Shown here piece after piece: positions 7,054 to 15,463 of a stretch of DNA of 41,305 bases. A model generated the notes under the pieces. That model made no database searches, was not told the origin of the DNA, and saw only the letters and a list, made by a program, of their open reading frames with translations. A program made the position numbers and the translations under genes. How positions within the stretch are numbered: the first letter of the stretch is position 1; the number at the start of each line of letters is the position of its first letter. Location of the stretch: assembly GCF_000732635.1 (NCBI RefSeq), contig NZ_JPMD01000031.1:1-41305 (forward strand), written 5' to 3'. The stretch comes from Clostridium sulfidigenes (GTDB lineage Bacteria; Bacillota; Clostridia; Clostridiales; Clostridiaceae).

Positions 7054-8493
7054 ATGAAATCTGTATGGAGTGAAAGCTGTAATTTTAAAAAGAGGGAATC
7101 CTTAAATGGAAATATAGAGGCAGATGTAGTAGTTATAGGAGCCGGTATAACAGGAATATTAACTGCCTATATGCTAAAGAAAAAAGGAATAGATGTAGTT
7201 ATAATTGAGGCTGAAAAGATTTGTAGTGGAAATACAAAAAATACTACTGCCAAGATAACTTCTCAGCACTCCTTAATTTATGATAAGTTAATTAAGGAAT
7301 TTGGAGAAGAGAAGGCAAGACAATATGCAAGTGCCAATGAGTTAGCTATAAAAAAATATAAAGAGATAATAGAGAATGAGAGAATTAAGTGTGATTTTGA
7401 AGAGAAGGATGCTTATCTATATACCATGGACAATGTTGAAGCTTTAAAAAAAGAATTAGAAGCGGCAACTAAGTTAAGAATAAAAGCTAAACTTTTAGAA
7501 AATACAGAGCTTCCTTTTAAGGTTAAGGCAGCTTTGAAATTTTATAACCAAGGTCAATTTAATCCTCTTAAGTTTTTAGAAGTTATTACTGAAGACTTAA
7601 CCATTTACGAAAATACTAAAGCTTTAGAAATTAAAGAGGAGCTAGTTGTTACAGATAAAGGGATGGTTGCTGCTAATGTAATAGTAGTAGCTACTCACTA
7701 TCCAATTATGAATACACCTGGATATTATTTCATTAGAATGCATCAAGAAAGATCCTATGTTATAGCTTTAGAGAATGCTCAAGATGTCAATGGAATGTAC
7801 ATTGGTATTGATAAATGGGGATATTCTTTTAGAAATTATAAGGACTTATTATTGCTTGGTGGAGGTTCTCATAGAACTGGTAAGAATGAAGCTGGTGGTA
7901 AATATGAAGAATTAAGACAGGTAGCAAAGGAGTTATATCCTAATGCTAAGGAAAAATATCATTGGTCTGCTCAAGATTGTATTCCTATAGATGAAATACC
8001 TTACATTGGTCAATATTCCACTGAAACTCCTAATGTATATGTGGCAACGGGTTATAAAAAGTGGGGAATGACATCTTCTATGGTGGCAGCTATGATTTTA
8101 TCTGATATGATATCCGGAAATAAAAATGATTTTGCAGAGATATTTTCTCCTACAAGATTTGATATGTCAGCATCCAGTAAAAACCTAACCCAGGATGTAA
8201 TAGAAACTACAAAGAATTTTATAGCACAAAAAATTCACATTCCAAGTGAGCAGGTAGAGAAGGTAGAAACTGGTCATGGTGGAATTGTAGAATATAATGG
8301 AGAGAAAGTTGGGGTATACAAAGATAATAATGGTAATATATTTACTGTAACTACAAAATGTCCTCATTTAGGCTGTGAGCTTCAATGGAATCCTGATGAG
8401 TTATCATGGGATTGTCCATGTCATGGCTCTAGATTTGATTACAAGGGTAATTGGATAGAAAGTCCAGCTATTGGGGGATTATCCCATGAATAA
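7054..8493 (+). CDS. FAD-dependent oxidoreductase with C-terminal Rieske domain
   Basis: This 479-residue protein has an N-terminal DAO-type FAD domain with the dinucleotide motif VVVIGAGITG (about residues 26-35) followed by an acidic end of strand two (IIEAE). A C-terminal Rieske [2Fe-2S] domain carries C436-P-H438 and C454-P-C-H457, the two Cys and two His ligands. Fusions of this type are common in Firmicutes and usually annotated as FAD-dependent oxidoreductase with Rieske domain; the substrate is not established. There is no signal peptide, so it should be cytosolic. The ribosome site GAGGTGATTTT is strong. Its last codons overlap the start of the tocopherol-cyclase-like gene by eight bases, so the two are translationally coupled. 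Confidence 0.9.
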   Translation: MKSVWSESCNFKKRESLNGNIEADVVVIGAGITGILTAYMLKKKGIDVVIIEAEKICSGNTKNTTAKITSQHSLIYDKLIKEFGEEKARQYASANELAIKKYKEIIENERIKCDFEEKDAYLYTMDNVEALKKELEAATKLRIKAKLLENTELPFKVKAALKFYNQGQFNPLKFLEVITEDLTIYENTKALEIKEELVVTDKGMVAANVIVVATHYPIMNTPGYYFIRMHQERSYVIALENAQDVNGMYIGIDKWGYSFRNYKDLLLLGGGSHRTGKNEAGGKYEELRQVAKELYPNAKEKYHWSAQDCIPIDEIPYIGQYSTETPNVYVATGYKKWGMTSSMVAAMILSDMISGNKNDFAEIFSPTRFDMSASSKNLTQDVIETTKNFIAQKIHIPSEQVEKVETGHGGIVEYNGEKVGVYKDNNGNIFTVTTKCPHLGCELQWNPDELSWDCPCHGSRFDYKGNWIESPAIGGLSHE

Positions 8494-9373
8494 AATTAAA
8501 TGTTATACAAGGAAAAAGAATTTTTTTGAGGGCTGGTATTTTAAACATCAAAAGGGTGAGGATACTATATCCTTTATACCTGGCATAAATATAGATAGTA
8601 AAGGAAATAGATCAGCCTTTATACAAGTGATAACTAATAGAAATTCATATAATATAAATTATAGTTTTTCTAAATTTATAGTTTATAAAGATAAGTTAAG
8701 AATAAAAATTGGAGATAGTATTTTTTCATCTAAAGGCATTGAAATCCACATTAAAGATGAGGGATTAACTATAGATGGAAAAATAGAATATGACTTATTG
8801 ACTCCTGTAAAATATGACATCATGGGACCTTTTAGCTTTATACCTTTCATGGAATGTAGCCATGGCATTATTAGTTTATATCATAAATTAAGGGGAAATT
8901 TAATTATTAATGGTGAAGACGTAAGTTTTAATGATGGAGTTGGATATATTGAAACAGATAGAGGCAACTCTTTCCCAAAAACTTATTTATGGACCCAGTG
9001 TAATGATTTTGAAAATGAAAAAATATCTATAATGGCAGCTATAGCAGATATACCTTTTATGGGAATAAATTTTAAAGGATGTATATGCGTTGTATATTAT
9101 AAAGGAAGAGAATATAGATTATCCACCTATAATGGAGTTAAGATTCTTAAATATAATTGCAAGTCACTAATGTTAAAAAGAGGTAAGTATGAACTACAGA
9201 TAAAAGTTACTGATGGAAATCCACAAAAGTTATTAGCACCCTCAAGTGGTAATATGTGCAGAACTATTCATGAAAATGCAGCTTGCTCAGCTAACTATAA
9301 GTTTTATATAGAGGATAATTTAGTCTTTGATATAGAAAGTGATAACTGTAGTTTTGAATATGTGGATAGATAG
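8486..9373 (+). CDS. Tocopherol cyclase-like protein
   Basis: The 295-residue product opens with NFFEGWYFKHQKGEDTISF, the signature of the tocopherol cyclase-like family (PF14249). It also has the later family blocks GVGYIETDRGNSFPK-x-YLWTQ and a D-I-P-F-x-G-x-x-F-K-G-C segment. In plants the family closes the chromanol ring, but bacteria of this kind make no tocopherols and the role here is unknown; a lipocalin-like barrel binding a lipid or quinone-like molecule is plausible. I chose the ATG at 8486 because GGGGGAT lies seven bases upstream; a TTG at 8471 is also in frame but has no ribosome site. It overlaps the FAD/Rieske gene, suggesting a shared pathway. A terminator follows. Confidence 0.85.
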   Translation: MNKIKCYTRKKNFFEGWYFKHQKGEDTISFIPGINIDSKGNRSAFIQVITNRNSYNINYSFSKFIVYKDKLRIKIGDSIFSSKGIEIHIKDEGLTIDGKIEYDLLTPVKYDIMGPFSFIPFMECSHGIISLYHKLRGNLIINGEDVSFNDGVGYIETDRGNSFPKTYLWTQCNDFENEKISIMAAIADIPFMGINFKGCICVVYYKGREYRLSTYNGVKILKYNCKSLMLKRGKYELQIKVTDGNPQKLLAPSSGNMCRTIHENAACSANYKFYIEDNLVFDIESDNCSFEYVDR

Positions 9374-9417
9374 GAATTTAAATGTCTCTAGACCTGATAA
9401 AAACTAAATTCTAAACT

Positions 9418-9465
9418 AATATTAAACTAGCATTAAAAATATAAAGATGCTAGTTTAATATTTTT
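9418..9465 (+). terminator. Rho-independent terminator
   Basis: AATATTAAACTAGCAT (9418-9433) pairs perfectly with ATGCTAGTTTAATATT (9447-9462) and is followed by T residues. Confidence 0.85.
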
Positions 9466-9543
9466 AAAAAGACTATTTCATAAATATATATCTATATGGT
9501 ATATTAAAACAATAGCAAAAAAATATATATGGAGGGTTTATTC

Positions 9544-10329
9544 ATGATATTTTATTTTTCAGGCACAGGAAATTCTTTATACGTAGCAAAAAATTTATCC
9601 AGTAACCAAGGAGAAGAATTAATTGCAATTTCAAAGGAAATGAAACAAGATAAAGATTTTTATGAATATGACTTAAAACCAGGAGAAAAGATAATATTTG
9701 TTTATCCTATCTATGCTTGGGCACCGCCAGCACCAGTAGTTAAATTCATTAGTAAGATAAAATTAAATAACTATAAGAACAATTATTTAACAGCAGTAGT
9801 AACCTGTGGTGAGAACATAGGAAATAACATGAAAATACTAGAGAAAAAGCTAGGTGCTAAGGGTTTAAAGTTAAATAGTGGATTTTCAATTGTTATGCCT
9901 AATAATTATATTATCCTTGGAAGAGCAGATGAAGATGATATTGTGAATAGTAAGATGTCTAAGGCTTTGGAGACCATTGGAGAAGTAAATAATCTTATAG
10001 GTGATAAAGTTAGGGATGTATTTAAAGTTGAAACAGGACCAATGCCTAAGGTTATGACAGCTATAGCTAATCCTATATTCAATAAGTTAGCTATAAATAC
10101 TAAAAAGTTTCATGTTACAGATGATTGTATAGGATGTAAGCTTTGTGAACAGGTATGCAATACTAAATGCATTAAAGTTGATAAAGTTCCTAAATGGGGA
10201 GATAACTGCTGTCAATGTTTAGCATGTATAAGTTATTGCCCTAAGGAAGCCATCCAATATGGAAAATATACAATTAATAAAAAGAAATATAAAAACTCTA
10301 AAATTGCTGTAGGTGAAATGAAAATATAA
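9544..10329 (+). CDS. EFR1-type flavodoxin/ferredoxin fusion
   Basis: The product has 261 residues. The N-terminal flavodoxin-like domain starts MIFYFSGTGNSLYVAK, the FMN phosphate-binding loop, and includes a FVYPIYAWAPP segment. The C terminus has two [4Fe-4S] motifs: C195-x2-C198-x2-C201-x3-C205 and C222 or C223-x2-C225-x2-C228-x3-C232, the second in the form CxACxxYCP. This is the layout of the EFR1 family ferrodoxins of anaerobic Firmicutes, presumed cytosolic electron carriers linking flavin and Fe-S centres. An in-frame ATG at 9529 overlaps the ribosome site itself; GGAGGG at 9531-9536 points to the ATG at 9544. The electron partner is not obvious from the neighbours. Confidence 0.9.
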   Translation: MIFYFSGTGNSLYVAKNLSSNQGEELIAISKEMKQDKDFYEYDLKPGEKIIFVYPIYAWAPPAPVVKFISKIKLNNYKNNYLTAVVTCGENIGNNMKILEKKLGAKGLKLNSGFSIVMPNNYIILGRADEDDIVNSKMSKALETIGEVNNLIGDKVRDVFKVETGPMPKVMTAIANPIFNKLAINTKKFHVTDDCIGCKLCEQVCNTKCIKVDKVPKWGDNCCQCLACISYCPKEAIQYGKYTINKKKYKNSKIAVGEMKI

Positions 10330-10465
10330 CTGGGCAATAATCCTATATAGCTCAGTGAACTTTTAAAGACTCTCTTTAGGACTATGACTTTACTTTTAAA
10401 ACATGTATATATTTTTATAATAAAAATAATAATAAGAGTACGAAATTTAAAAGGGGAGTTCATCC

Positions 10466-11800
10466 ATGAAAAACTTACTTAGAGTTATTTTTGTATTACT
10501 TATTTTCAATTTTATATTATATGATATAGCTTTTGCTAAGGATAGAAGTTATGCTTTAGCACATGGAAAAGAAGATAATAAAATTGAGGTAGCAGTAGTT
10601 ATAAAAGATGATGGTATTTGGGCAGTGAATATAAATAACCCTTCAGAGAAAATAATGCTTAACGAAGGAGCTTATAGAGAGCCAATTATAAGTGGAAATG
10701 GTTATGTAGCCTATAGGGATATTAAGAATAACTTGTATGTAACAAAAATAGATTTTTATAAAAAAGTAGAAAATACTACTAATGTAGATGATAGTATTAC
10801 TGCATATCAATGGGATAAAGATGGAAATTTAATTTATTCTAAGTCCACAGGTGGAGTATATATATTTGGAGTTAAAGATAAAACTAAAGAAATTTTCACT
10901 GGAGGAAAAGAGTTTTATACACAAATTTTATTAGGAAAAGATAACTCTTTATTTGCAACAAAGAATATTATGAAAAAAGGTAATTCGGATAATTATCCTT
11001 TTCCTCTAGGAATAGTTAAGTTAGATTTAGCAACTAAAAAAGAAAAAGTAGTGATACCATATATACCTATAAGTTCCCAAAATCATGATTTAGGGTTGGA
11101 TCCAAAGATGGCTACCATCTCTATTAATGGAGTTAATTTAATTGTATGGTGTAGACCTAATTCTGCATCAATGACAGCAGATGGAGTGCCTATAGGAGTT
11201 TATAATGATGAAAGTAACAAGTGTAGAGAAGTACTTAATGAAGAGATTATAGTTTTAACTTATGAGGATATGATGTCTGCATCACCAATAGATGATAACT
11301 TAGTGGCTATTATAAATGGTGCATATAGGTTTATGAATGTAGATAAAACTTTAGGAATCTTAAATTTAGAAGATGAAAGTTTTAAAAAAATCACTAAGGA
11401 TGGAGAAGTAGCTATGACTCCAAGTTATTCTAGTGATGGTAGAAAGATAGTATATTCAGCCTCAACTTATAGTGAAAATCTTCAGCAATGGGAAAATTCC
11501 AACAATCAACATATATATGAAGTAAACTTAGAAAATAATGAAATTACTAAATTGACTAACTCATCTGTAGGATGGGATTTTTATCCTAATTATATTAATG
11601 ATGATAGTGAATTTGTATTTATAAGAAAGGATAAAGAAAATAAATTTTCTTTAATTAAGGGAAATAGGGAGGGGAAGGAACAAGTTATTATTAATAACAT
11701 TTTACATTTGGATGATAGTGCAAGTATAAACGAGTATTTTTGGTATTATGGACATTACGATATGAAGAAGGTGTTTCATAATATGGAGATAACTCAATGA
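10466..11800 (+). CDS. Exported TolB/WD40-like beta-propeller protein
   Basis: This 444-residue protein starts with a Sec signal peptide of about 24 residues, likely cut after AFA and before KDRSYALAH. The mature part has repeating strand patterns such as DDGIWAVNINNP, GNGYVAYRDIKNNLYVTKID, WDKDGNLIYSKSTGG, YSSDGRKIVYSASTY and NDDSEFVFIRKDKENKFSLI. Repeated S-D-G-x-x-I-x-Y/F blades are typical of TolB-like propellers. No catalytic motif or membrane anchor is visible, so it is probably a secreted or wall-associated binding protein. AAGGGGAG precedes the ATG. GltS follows 59 bases downstream without an obvious terminator, so the two may share a transcript. Confidence 0.75.
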   Translation: MKNLLRVIFVLLIFNFILYDIAFAKDRSYALAHGKEDNKIEVAVVIKDDGIWAVNINNPSEKIMLNEGAYREPIISGNGYVAYRDIKNNLYVTKIDFYKKVENTTNVDDSITAYQWDKDGNLIYSKSTGGVYIFGVKDKTKEIFTGGKEFYTQILLGKDNSLFATKNIMKKGNSDNYPFPLGIVKLDLATKKEKVVIPYIPISSQNHDLGLDPKMATISINGVNLIVWCRPNSASMTADGVPIGVYNDESNKCREVLNEEIIVLTYEDMMSASPIDDNLVAIINGAYRFMNVDKTLGILNLEDESFKKITKDGEVAMTPSYSSDGRKIVYSASTYSENLQQWENSNNQHIYEVNLENNEITKLTNSSVGWDFYPNYINDDSEFVFIRKDKENKFSLIKGNREGKEQVIINNILHLDDSASINEYFWYYGHYDMKKVFHNMEITQ

Positions 11801-11859
11801 TTTAAAAATTTAATACTTACGCACTAAGATACACATATGATGAGAGGAAAGATAAATTT

Positions 11860-13062
11860 ATGGAATTGACATTAGACATATTTCAAACAATGGCATTAGC
11901 TTCTATGGTTTTTTATTTTGGAAGATATTTAAAAGAAAAAATATCTATATTAGAAAAGTATTGCATACCAGCACCAGTTGTAGGAGGTCTTATTTTTGCA
12001 ATACTTATGCTTATATTTAGACTGACAGGATTTATAACTATTAATTTAGATACAACTCTACAAAATATTTTTATGACTGCATTTTTCACTAGTGTTGGGT
12101 TTACGGCTAGTATTAGAATATTAAAAAAAGGTGGTATAAAAGTAGTAACATTCTTAATTATATCAGTACTTTTAGTAATTCTACAAAATACAGTTGGAGT
12201 TGCTTTAGCAACTTTGTTTAATTTAGAACCCTTATTAGGGATTTGTACAGGCTCTATTCCTATGATAGGGGGACATGGTACAGCGGGGTCATTTGGACCT
12301 ATTCTAGAAGAAATGGGAATTGCAGGTGCCACAACTGTGTCCTTTGCTTCTGCGACTTTTGGACTGGTTATGGGAAGTATAATTGGAGGATTGGTTGCTA
12401 GAACATTAATTATACGTCATAAGCTTAACACTCCTATGAAGGAGGATGATGATAATACCTGTATGCCACTAGGAGATTTTAATGAAGACAATCAAGATAT
12501 ACTATGTCATAAAAGATTAATGTCAGGTGCATCTTGGATCTTTATAGCAATGGGAATAGGATCTATAATATCTAATTTTATTCAGGGAATTGGTTTAACT
12601 TTTCCATCTTATATTGGGGCTATGCTTGTAGCTGCAATTATAAGAAATATTTGTGATGCCACAAATATTGAGTTAGTGGAAAAAGAAATTGAAAATCTTG
12701 GAGGTATCAGCTTATCCTTCTTTTTATCTATGGCTCTTATGGGATTAAAGTTATGGGAACTTCTAGATTTAGCAATTCCTATGGTTGTTATGTTAATAGC
12801 ACAAACAATTCTTATAAGTGTATTTACATATTTTATAACCTTTAGAATTATGGGTAGAGATTATGAAGCAGCAGTTTTTGCATCTGCAAACTGCGGATTT
12901 GGAATGGGAGCTACACCTAATGCTGTAGCTAATATGGATGCACTTTCAAATAAATTTGGATTTGCACCTACCCCATATTTTGTAGTACCAATTGTAGGAT
13001 GCTTATTTATAGATTTCGTAAACTCTGCAATTATTACACTATTTATAAATATAATTCATTAG
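11860..13062 (+). CDS. gltS: Sodium/glutamate symporter GltS
   Basis: The product has 400 residues and about ten membrane helices. Recognisable GltS blocks are the N-terminal QTMALASMVFYFGRYLK, the C-I-P-A-P-V-V-G-G-L loop, FFTSVGFTASIRILKKGG, and the conserved GSIPMIGGHGTAGSFGP re-entrant segment. The C-terminal half repeats the plan with ASANCGFGMGATPNAVANM. Length and order match the ESS/GltS family, which imports L-glutamate with Na+. There is an acidic cytoplasmic loop around residues 190-205 between the two halves. GAGAGGAAAG precedes the ATG. A strong hairpin terminator follows the stop. Confidence 0.93.
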   Translation: MELTLDIFQTMALASMVFYFGRYLKEKISILEKYCIPAPVVGGLIFAILMLIFRLTGFITINLDTTLQNIFMTAFFTSVGFTASIRILKKGGIKVVTFLIISVLLVILQNTVGVALATLFNLEPLLGICTGSIPMIGGHGTAGSFGPILEEMGIAGATTVSFASATFGLVMGSIIGGLVARTLIIRHKLNTPMKEDDDNTCMPLGDFNEDNQDILCHKRLMSGASWIFIAMGIGSIISNFIQGIGLTFPSYIGAMLVAAIIRNICDATNIELVEKEIENLGGISLSFFLSMALMGLKLWELLDLAIPMVVMLIAQTILISVFTYFITFRIMGRDYEAAVFASANCGFGMGATPNAVANMDALSNKFGFAPTPYFVVPIVGCLFIDFVNSAIITLFINIIH

Positions 13063-13116
13063 CCATTGATCTAAGTAATCATAGAACAACGACACATTAA
13101 AATATTAGAATATAAA

Positions 13117-13165
13117 AGAAAAAGCAATATACTATTAAAATGTAAATAGTATGTTGCTTTTCTTA
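13117..13165 (+). terminator. Rho-independent terminator after gltS
   Basis: The left arm AAGAAAAAGCAATATACTATT pairs with AATAGTATGTTGCTTTTCTT (13145-13164), with one bulged A and one G-T pair, separated by a short loop. Confidence 0.8.
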
Positions 13166-13808
13166 GGTTAAAATGTATGAAATTAATTCATAAAAGATAT
13201 AATAATTATGAGATTAGAAAAAGTTGTCATAAAAAGTCGAATAAAATTTAGGGGAATTTTAATTAAAATGATATATTATTTTAAATTTAACATGGGAGAT
13301 AAGATTCATGTAAAACTTTTACATGCTGATTTTATTAAAAATTATTTAAATCACATTTGCATACAATTATTCATAAATTGTTATAAAAAGCATAAGTATT
13401 ATATAGGATTATATTTTAATAAATAACAAAGGGGAGTATTTTAATAAATAATGAATGCTGCATATTATGTAGCACTACCATAATATTTCTAAAACTATTA
13501 TAAAATTAAATGTTGTAATTACACAATTTTATTGCAATAGAATTAAATATGATGCCTTATACTAATATGTTATATTAGTATAAGGTGATAATTTTTATAG
13601 GAACTTTTTAAGTTATATAAAAATAGAAAATTCAAATAGAATTTATATAAATTTTTTATAGATATTTATGTTTATATATGTTGACTTTGTAGATTTATAA
13701 GTATAAAATTACTTTAAAATAATAATTTAAACAATACAATATGTCGAATAATGAGATATATTATTGGATTCATATTACATAACAAATACAAATAGTGGAG
13801 GGATTTTT
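13166..13808. other. Long intergenic stretch with a perfect hairpin
   Basis: No convincing gene lies in these 640 bases; a 72-codon frame at 13208-13426 has no ribosome site and no recognisable protein. The one clear structure is CCTTATACTAATAT (13555-13568) against ATATTAGTATAAGG (13572-13585), a perfect 14-pair stem with a GTT loop, followed by TGATAATTTTTAT. It could terminate an unannotated transcript or act as a protein-binding palindrome ahead of the dipeptidase gene. Confidence 0.6.
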
Positions 13809-15251
13809 ATGTCTATATTAAATGGAATAAATCCAGAAAAAGTTCTTGGTTATTTTGAAGAATTAACTAAGATACCTCATGGTTCAGGTAATGAAAAGGT
13901 TATCAGTGATTATTTGGCTAACTTTGGTAAGGAAAGAGGATTTGTAGTAATACAAGATGATGAGTTAAATGTAATCATTAAAAAACCTGCTACACAAGGA
14001 TATGAAAATGCACCAGTAGTAACAATCCAAGGTCATATGGACATGGTTTGTGAAAAGAATAAGGATAAGGTACATGATTTTGAAAAGGATCCATTAGAGC
14101 TTAGAATCGATGGAGATTATCTTTATGCTAATGGAACAACACTAGGAGCAGATAATGGAATAGCTGTAGCTTATGGATTAGCTATTTTAGATTCAAAAGA
14201 GTTAAAACATCCTGCTATAGAATTATTTGTTACTACAGGTGAAGAGACAGGTATGTATGGGGCTATAGCAGTAGATCCTAAAAAACTTGATGGAAAAATA
14301 TTATTGAACATTGACTCGGAAGAAGAAGGAATATTCCTTGTAAGCTGTGCTGGTGGAGTTACTAACTATGTAAATATAAATAATCAATGGGAAGATGTTT
14401 CTAATGAGGCTTTAAAACTAGAAGTTAAAGGCTTAAAAGGCGGACACTCTGGTATGGAAATAATAAAACAAAGAGGAAATGCTAATAAACTTATGGGAAG
14501 ATTATTAAATGCCATATCAAAAGAGGTAGATTTTAATATTTCTCATATAAGTGGAGGAGCTAAAAACAATGCAATTCCTCGTGAAGCAGAAGCTACAATT
14601 ACAGTAGCAGCTAAGGATGTAGAAAAAGTTAAACAGATAGCTACAAAATCATTAGAAATATTTAAAACTGAGTTAAGAATACAAGATCCAGATGTAACTG
14701 TAATAGTTGAAAAATCAGAAACTAGCAAACAATTAACTAAGGAAGTAACTGAAAAAATAGTTTCTTATTTAGTAGTAGCTCCAAATGGAATTCAAACTAT
14801 GAGTGAGGATATTAAAGGCTTAGTTGAAAGTAGTCTTAACTTAGGAGTAATAGAGTTTAGTGAAGAAAAAGTTACGTTCATTTCTGCTGTAAGAAGTTCT
14901 GTAAAAACATTGAAAAATGCAATTACAGATAGAATAGATGTAGTAGCAAAATTAGTTGGTGCTGAAGTTATTAATGATTCAGATTATCCTGAATGGCAAT
15001 ATGAACCAAACTCACCAATAAGAGATTTATGTATAGAGACATATAAAAATGTTGCTGGTGAAGAACCAAAAATAGATGCTATACATGCAGGACTTGAATG
15101 TGGGCTTTTAAAAGAAAAAATGCCAGATGTGGATATGATAAGCTTTGGACCAAATCTATTTGATGTACACACTCCAAATGAACATATGAGTATATCATCT
15201 GTTGAAAGAGTATGGAACTTCATAAAAGCACTATTAGAAAATATTAAATAA
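13809..15251 (+). CDS. pepD: Aminoacyl-histidine dipeptidase (M20 metallopeptidase)
   Basis: The 480-residue product is a full-length Xaa-His (carnosine-type) dipeptidase. Metal ligands and catalytic residues are in place: H76-M-D78 in GHMDMV, D115 in GADNG, catalytic E145 followed by E146 in TGEETGMYGA, and later HAGLECG and FGPNLFDVHTPNEHMS. The lid/dimerisation domain begins near GLKGGHSGMEI. The enzyme hydrolyses dipeptides in the cytosol. The ATG at 13809 has GTGGAGGG eight bases upstream; a TTG at 13764 extends the frame but lacks a ribosome site. An OPT peptide transporter follows 212 bases later, giving an import-then-cleave pair. Confidence 0.93.
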   Translation: MSILNGINPEKVLGYFEELTKIPHGSGNEKVISDYLANFGKERGFVVIQDDELNVIIKKPATQGYENAPVVTIQGHMDMVCEKNKDKVHDFEKDPLELRIDGDYLYANGTTLGADNGIAVAYGLAILDSKELKHPAIELFVTTGEETGMYGAIAVDPKKLDGKILLNIDSEEEGIFLVSCAGGVTNYVNINNQWEDVSNEALKLEVKGLKGGHSGMEIIKQRGNANKLMGRLLNAISKEVDFNISHISGGAKNNAIPREAEATITVAAKDVEKVKQIATKSLEIFKTELRIQDPDVTVIVEKSETSKQLTKEVTEKIVSYLVVAPNGIQTMSEDIKGLVESSLNLGVIEFSEEKVTFISAVRSSVKTLKNAITDRIDVVAKLVGAEVINDSDYPEWQYEPNSPIRDLCIETYKNVAGEEPKIDAIHAGLECGLLKEKMPDVDMISFGPNLFDVHTPNEHMSISSVERVWNFIKALLENIK

Positions 15252-15307
15252 ATGCTAAATAAATACCTAGAGTTAATTTTACTTTAGATATTTAAGATAA
15301 AAAATTG

Positions 15308-15433
15308 GGCATCCTAAGAAGTACTAATTGATGTGTTTATATCTTTATTAAGATTATTGATACAAGATGAAGATATAGTTTCATGATAAATTTAACTTTA
15401 AAACATATAAATTAGAGACTTCTTTAGGGTGCC
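15308..15433 (+). promoter_or_regulatory. Leader closed by a long imperfect stem before the OPT gene
   Basis: GGCATCCTAAGAAGT (15308-15322) pairs with ACTTCTTTAGGGTGCC (15418-15433): fifteen pairs with one bulged T and one G-T pair, enclosing 95 bases. The OPT ribosome site lies about 17 bases beyond the stem. There is no T-run, so it is not a simple terminator. It may be a structured leader, an mRNA-processing site between pepD and the transporter gene, or an uncharacterised regulatory RNA. Confidence 0.45.
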
Positions 15434-15463
15434 TTGTTTAAGAACAAAAAGGAGGAAAAGTTA

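Noticed and set aside
13208..13426. 72-codon frame in the gltS-pepD gap
   Set aside because: No ribosome site, biased composition (Ile/Lys/Tyr-rich as expected from AT-rich noncoding DNA) and no recognisable motif.
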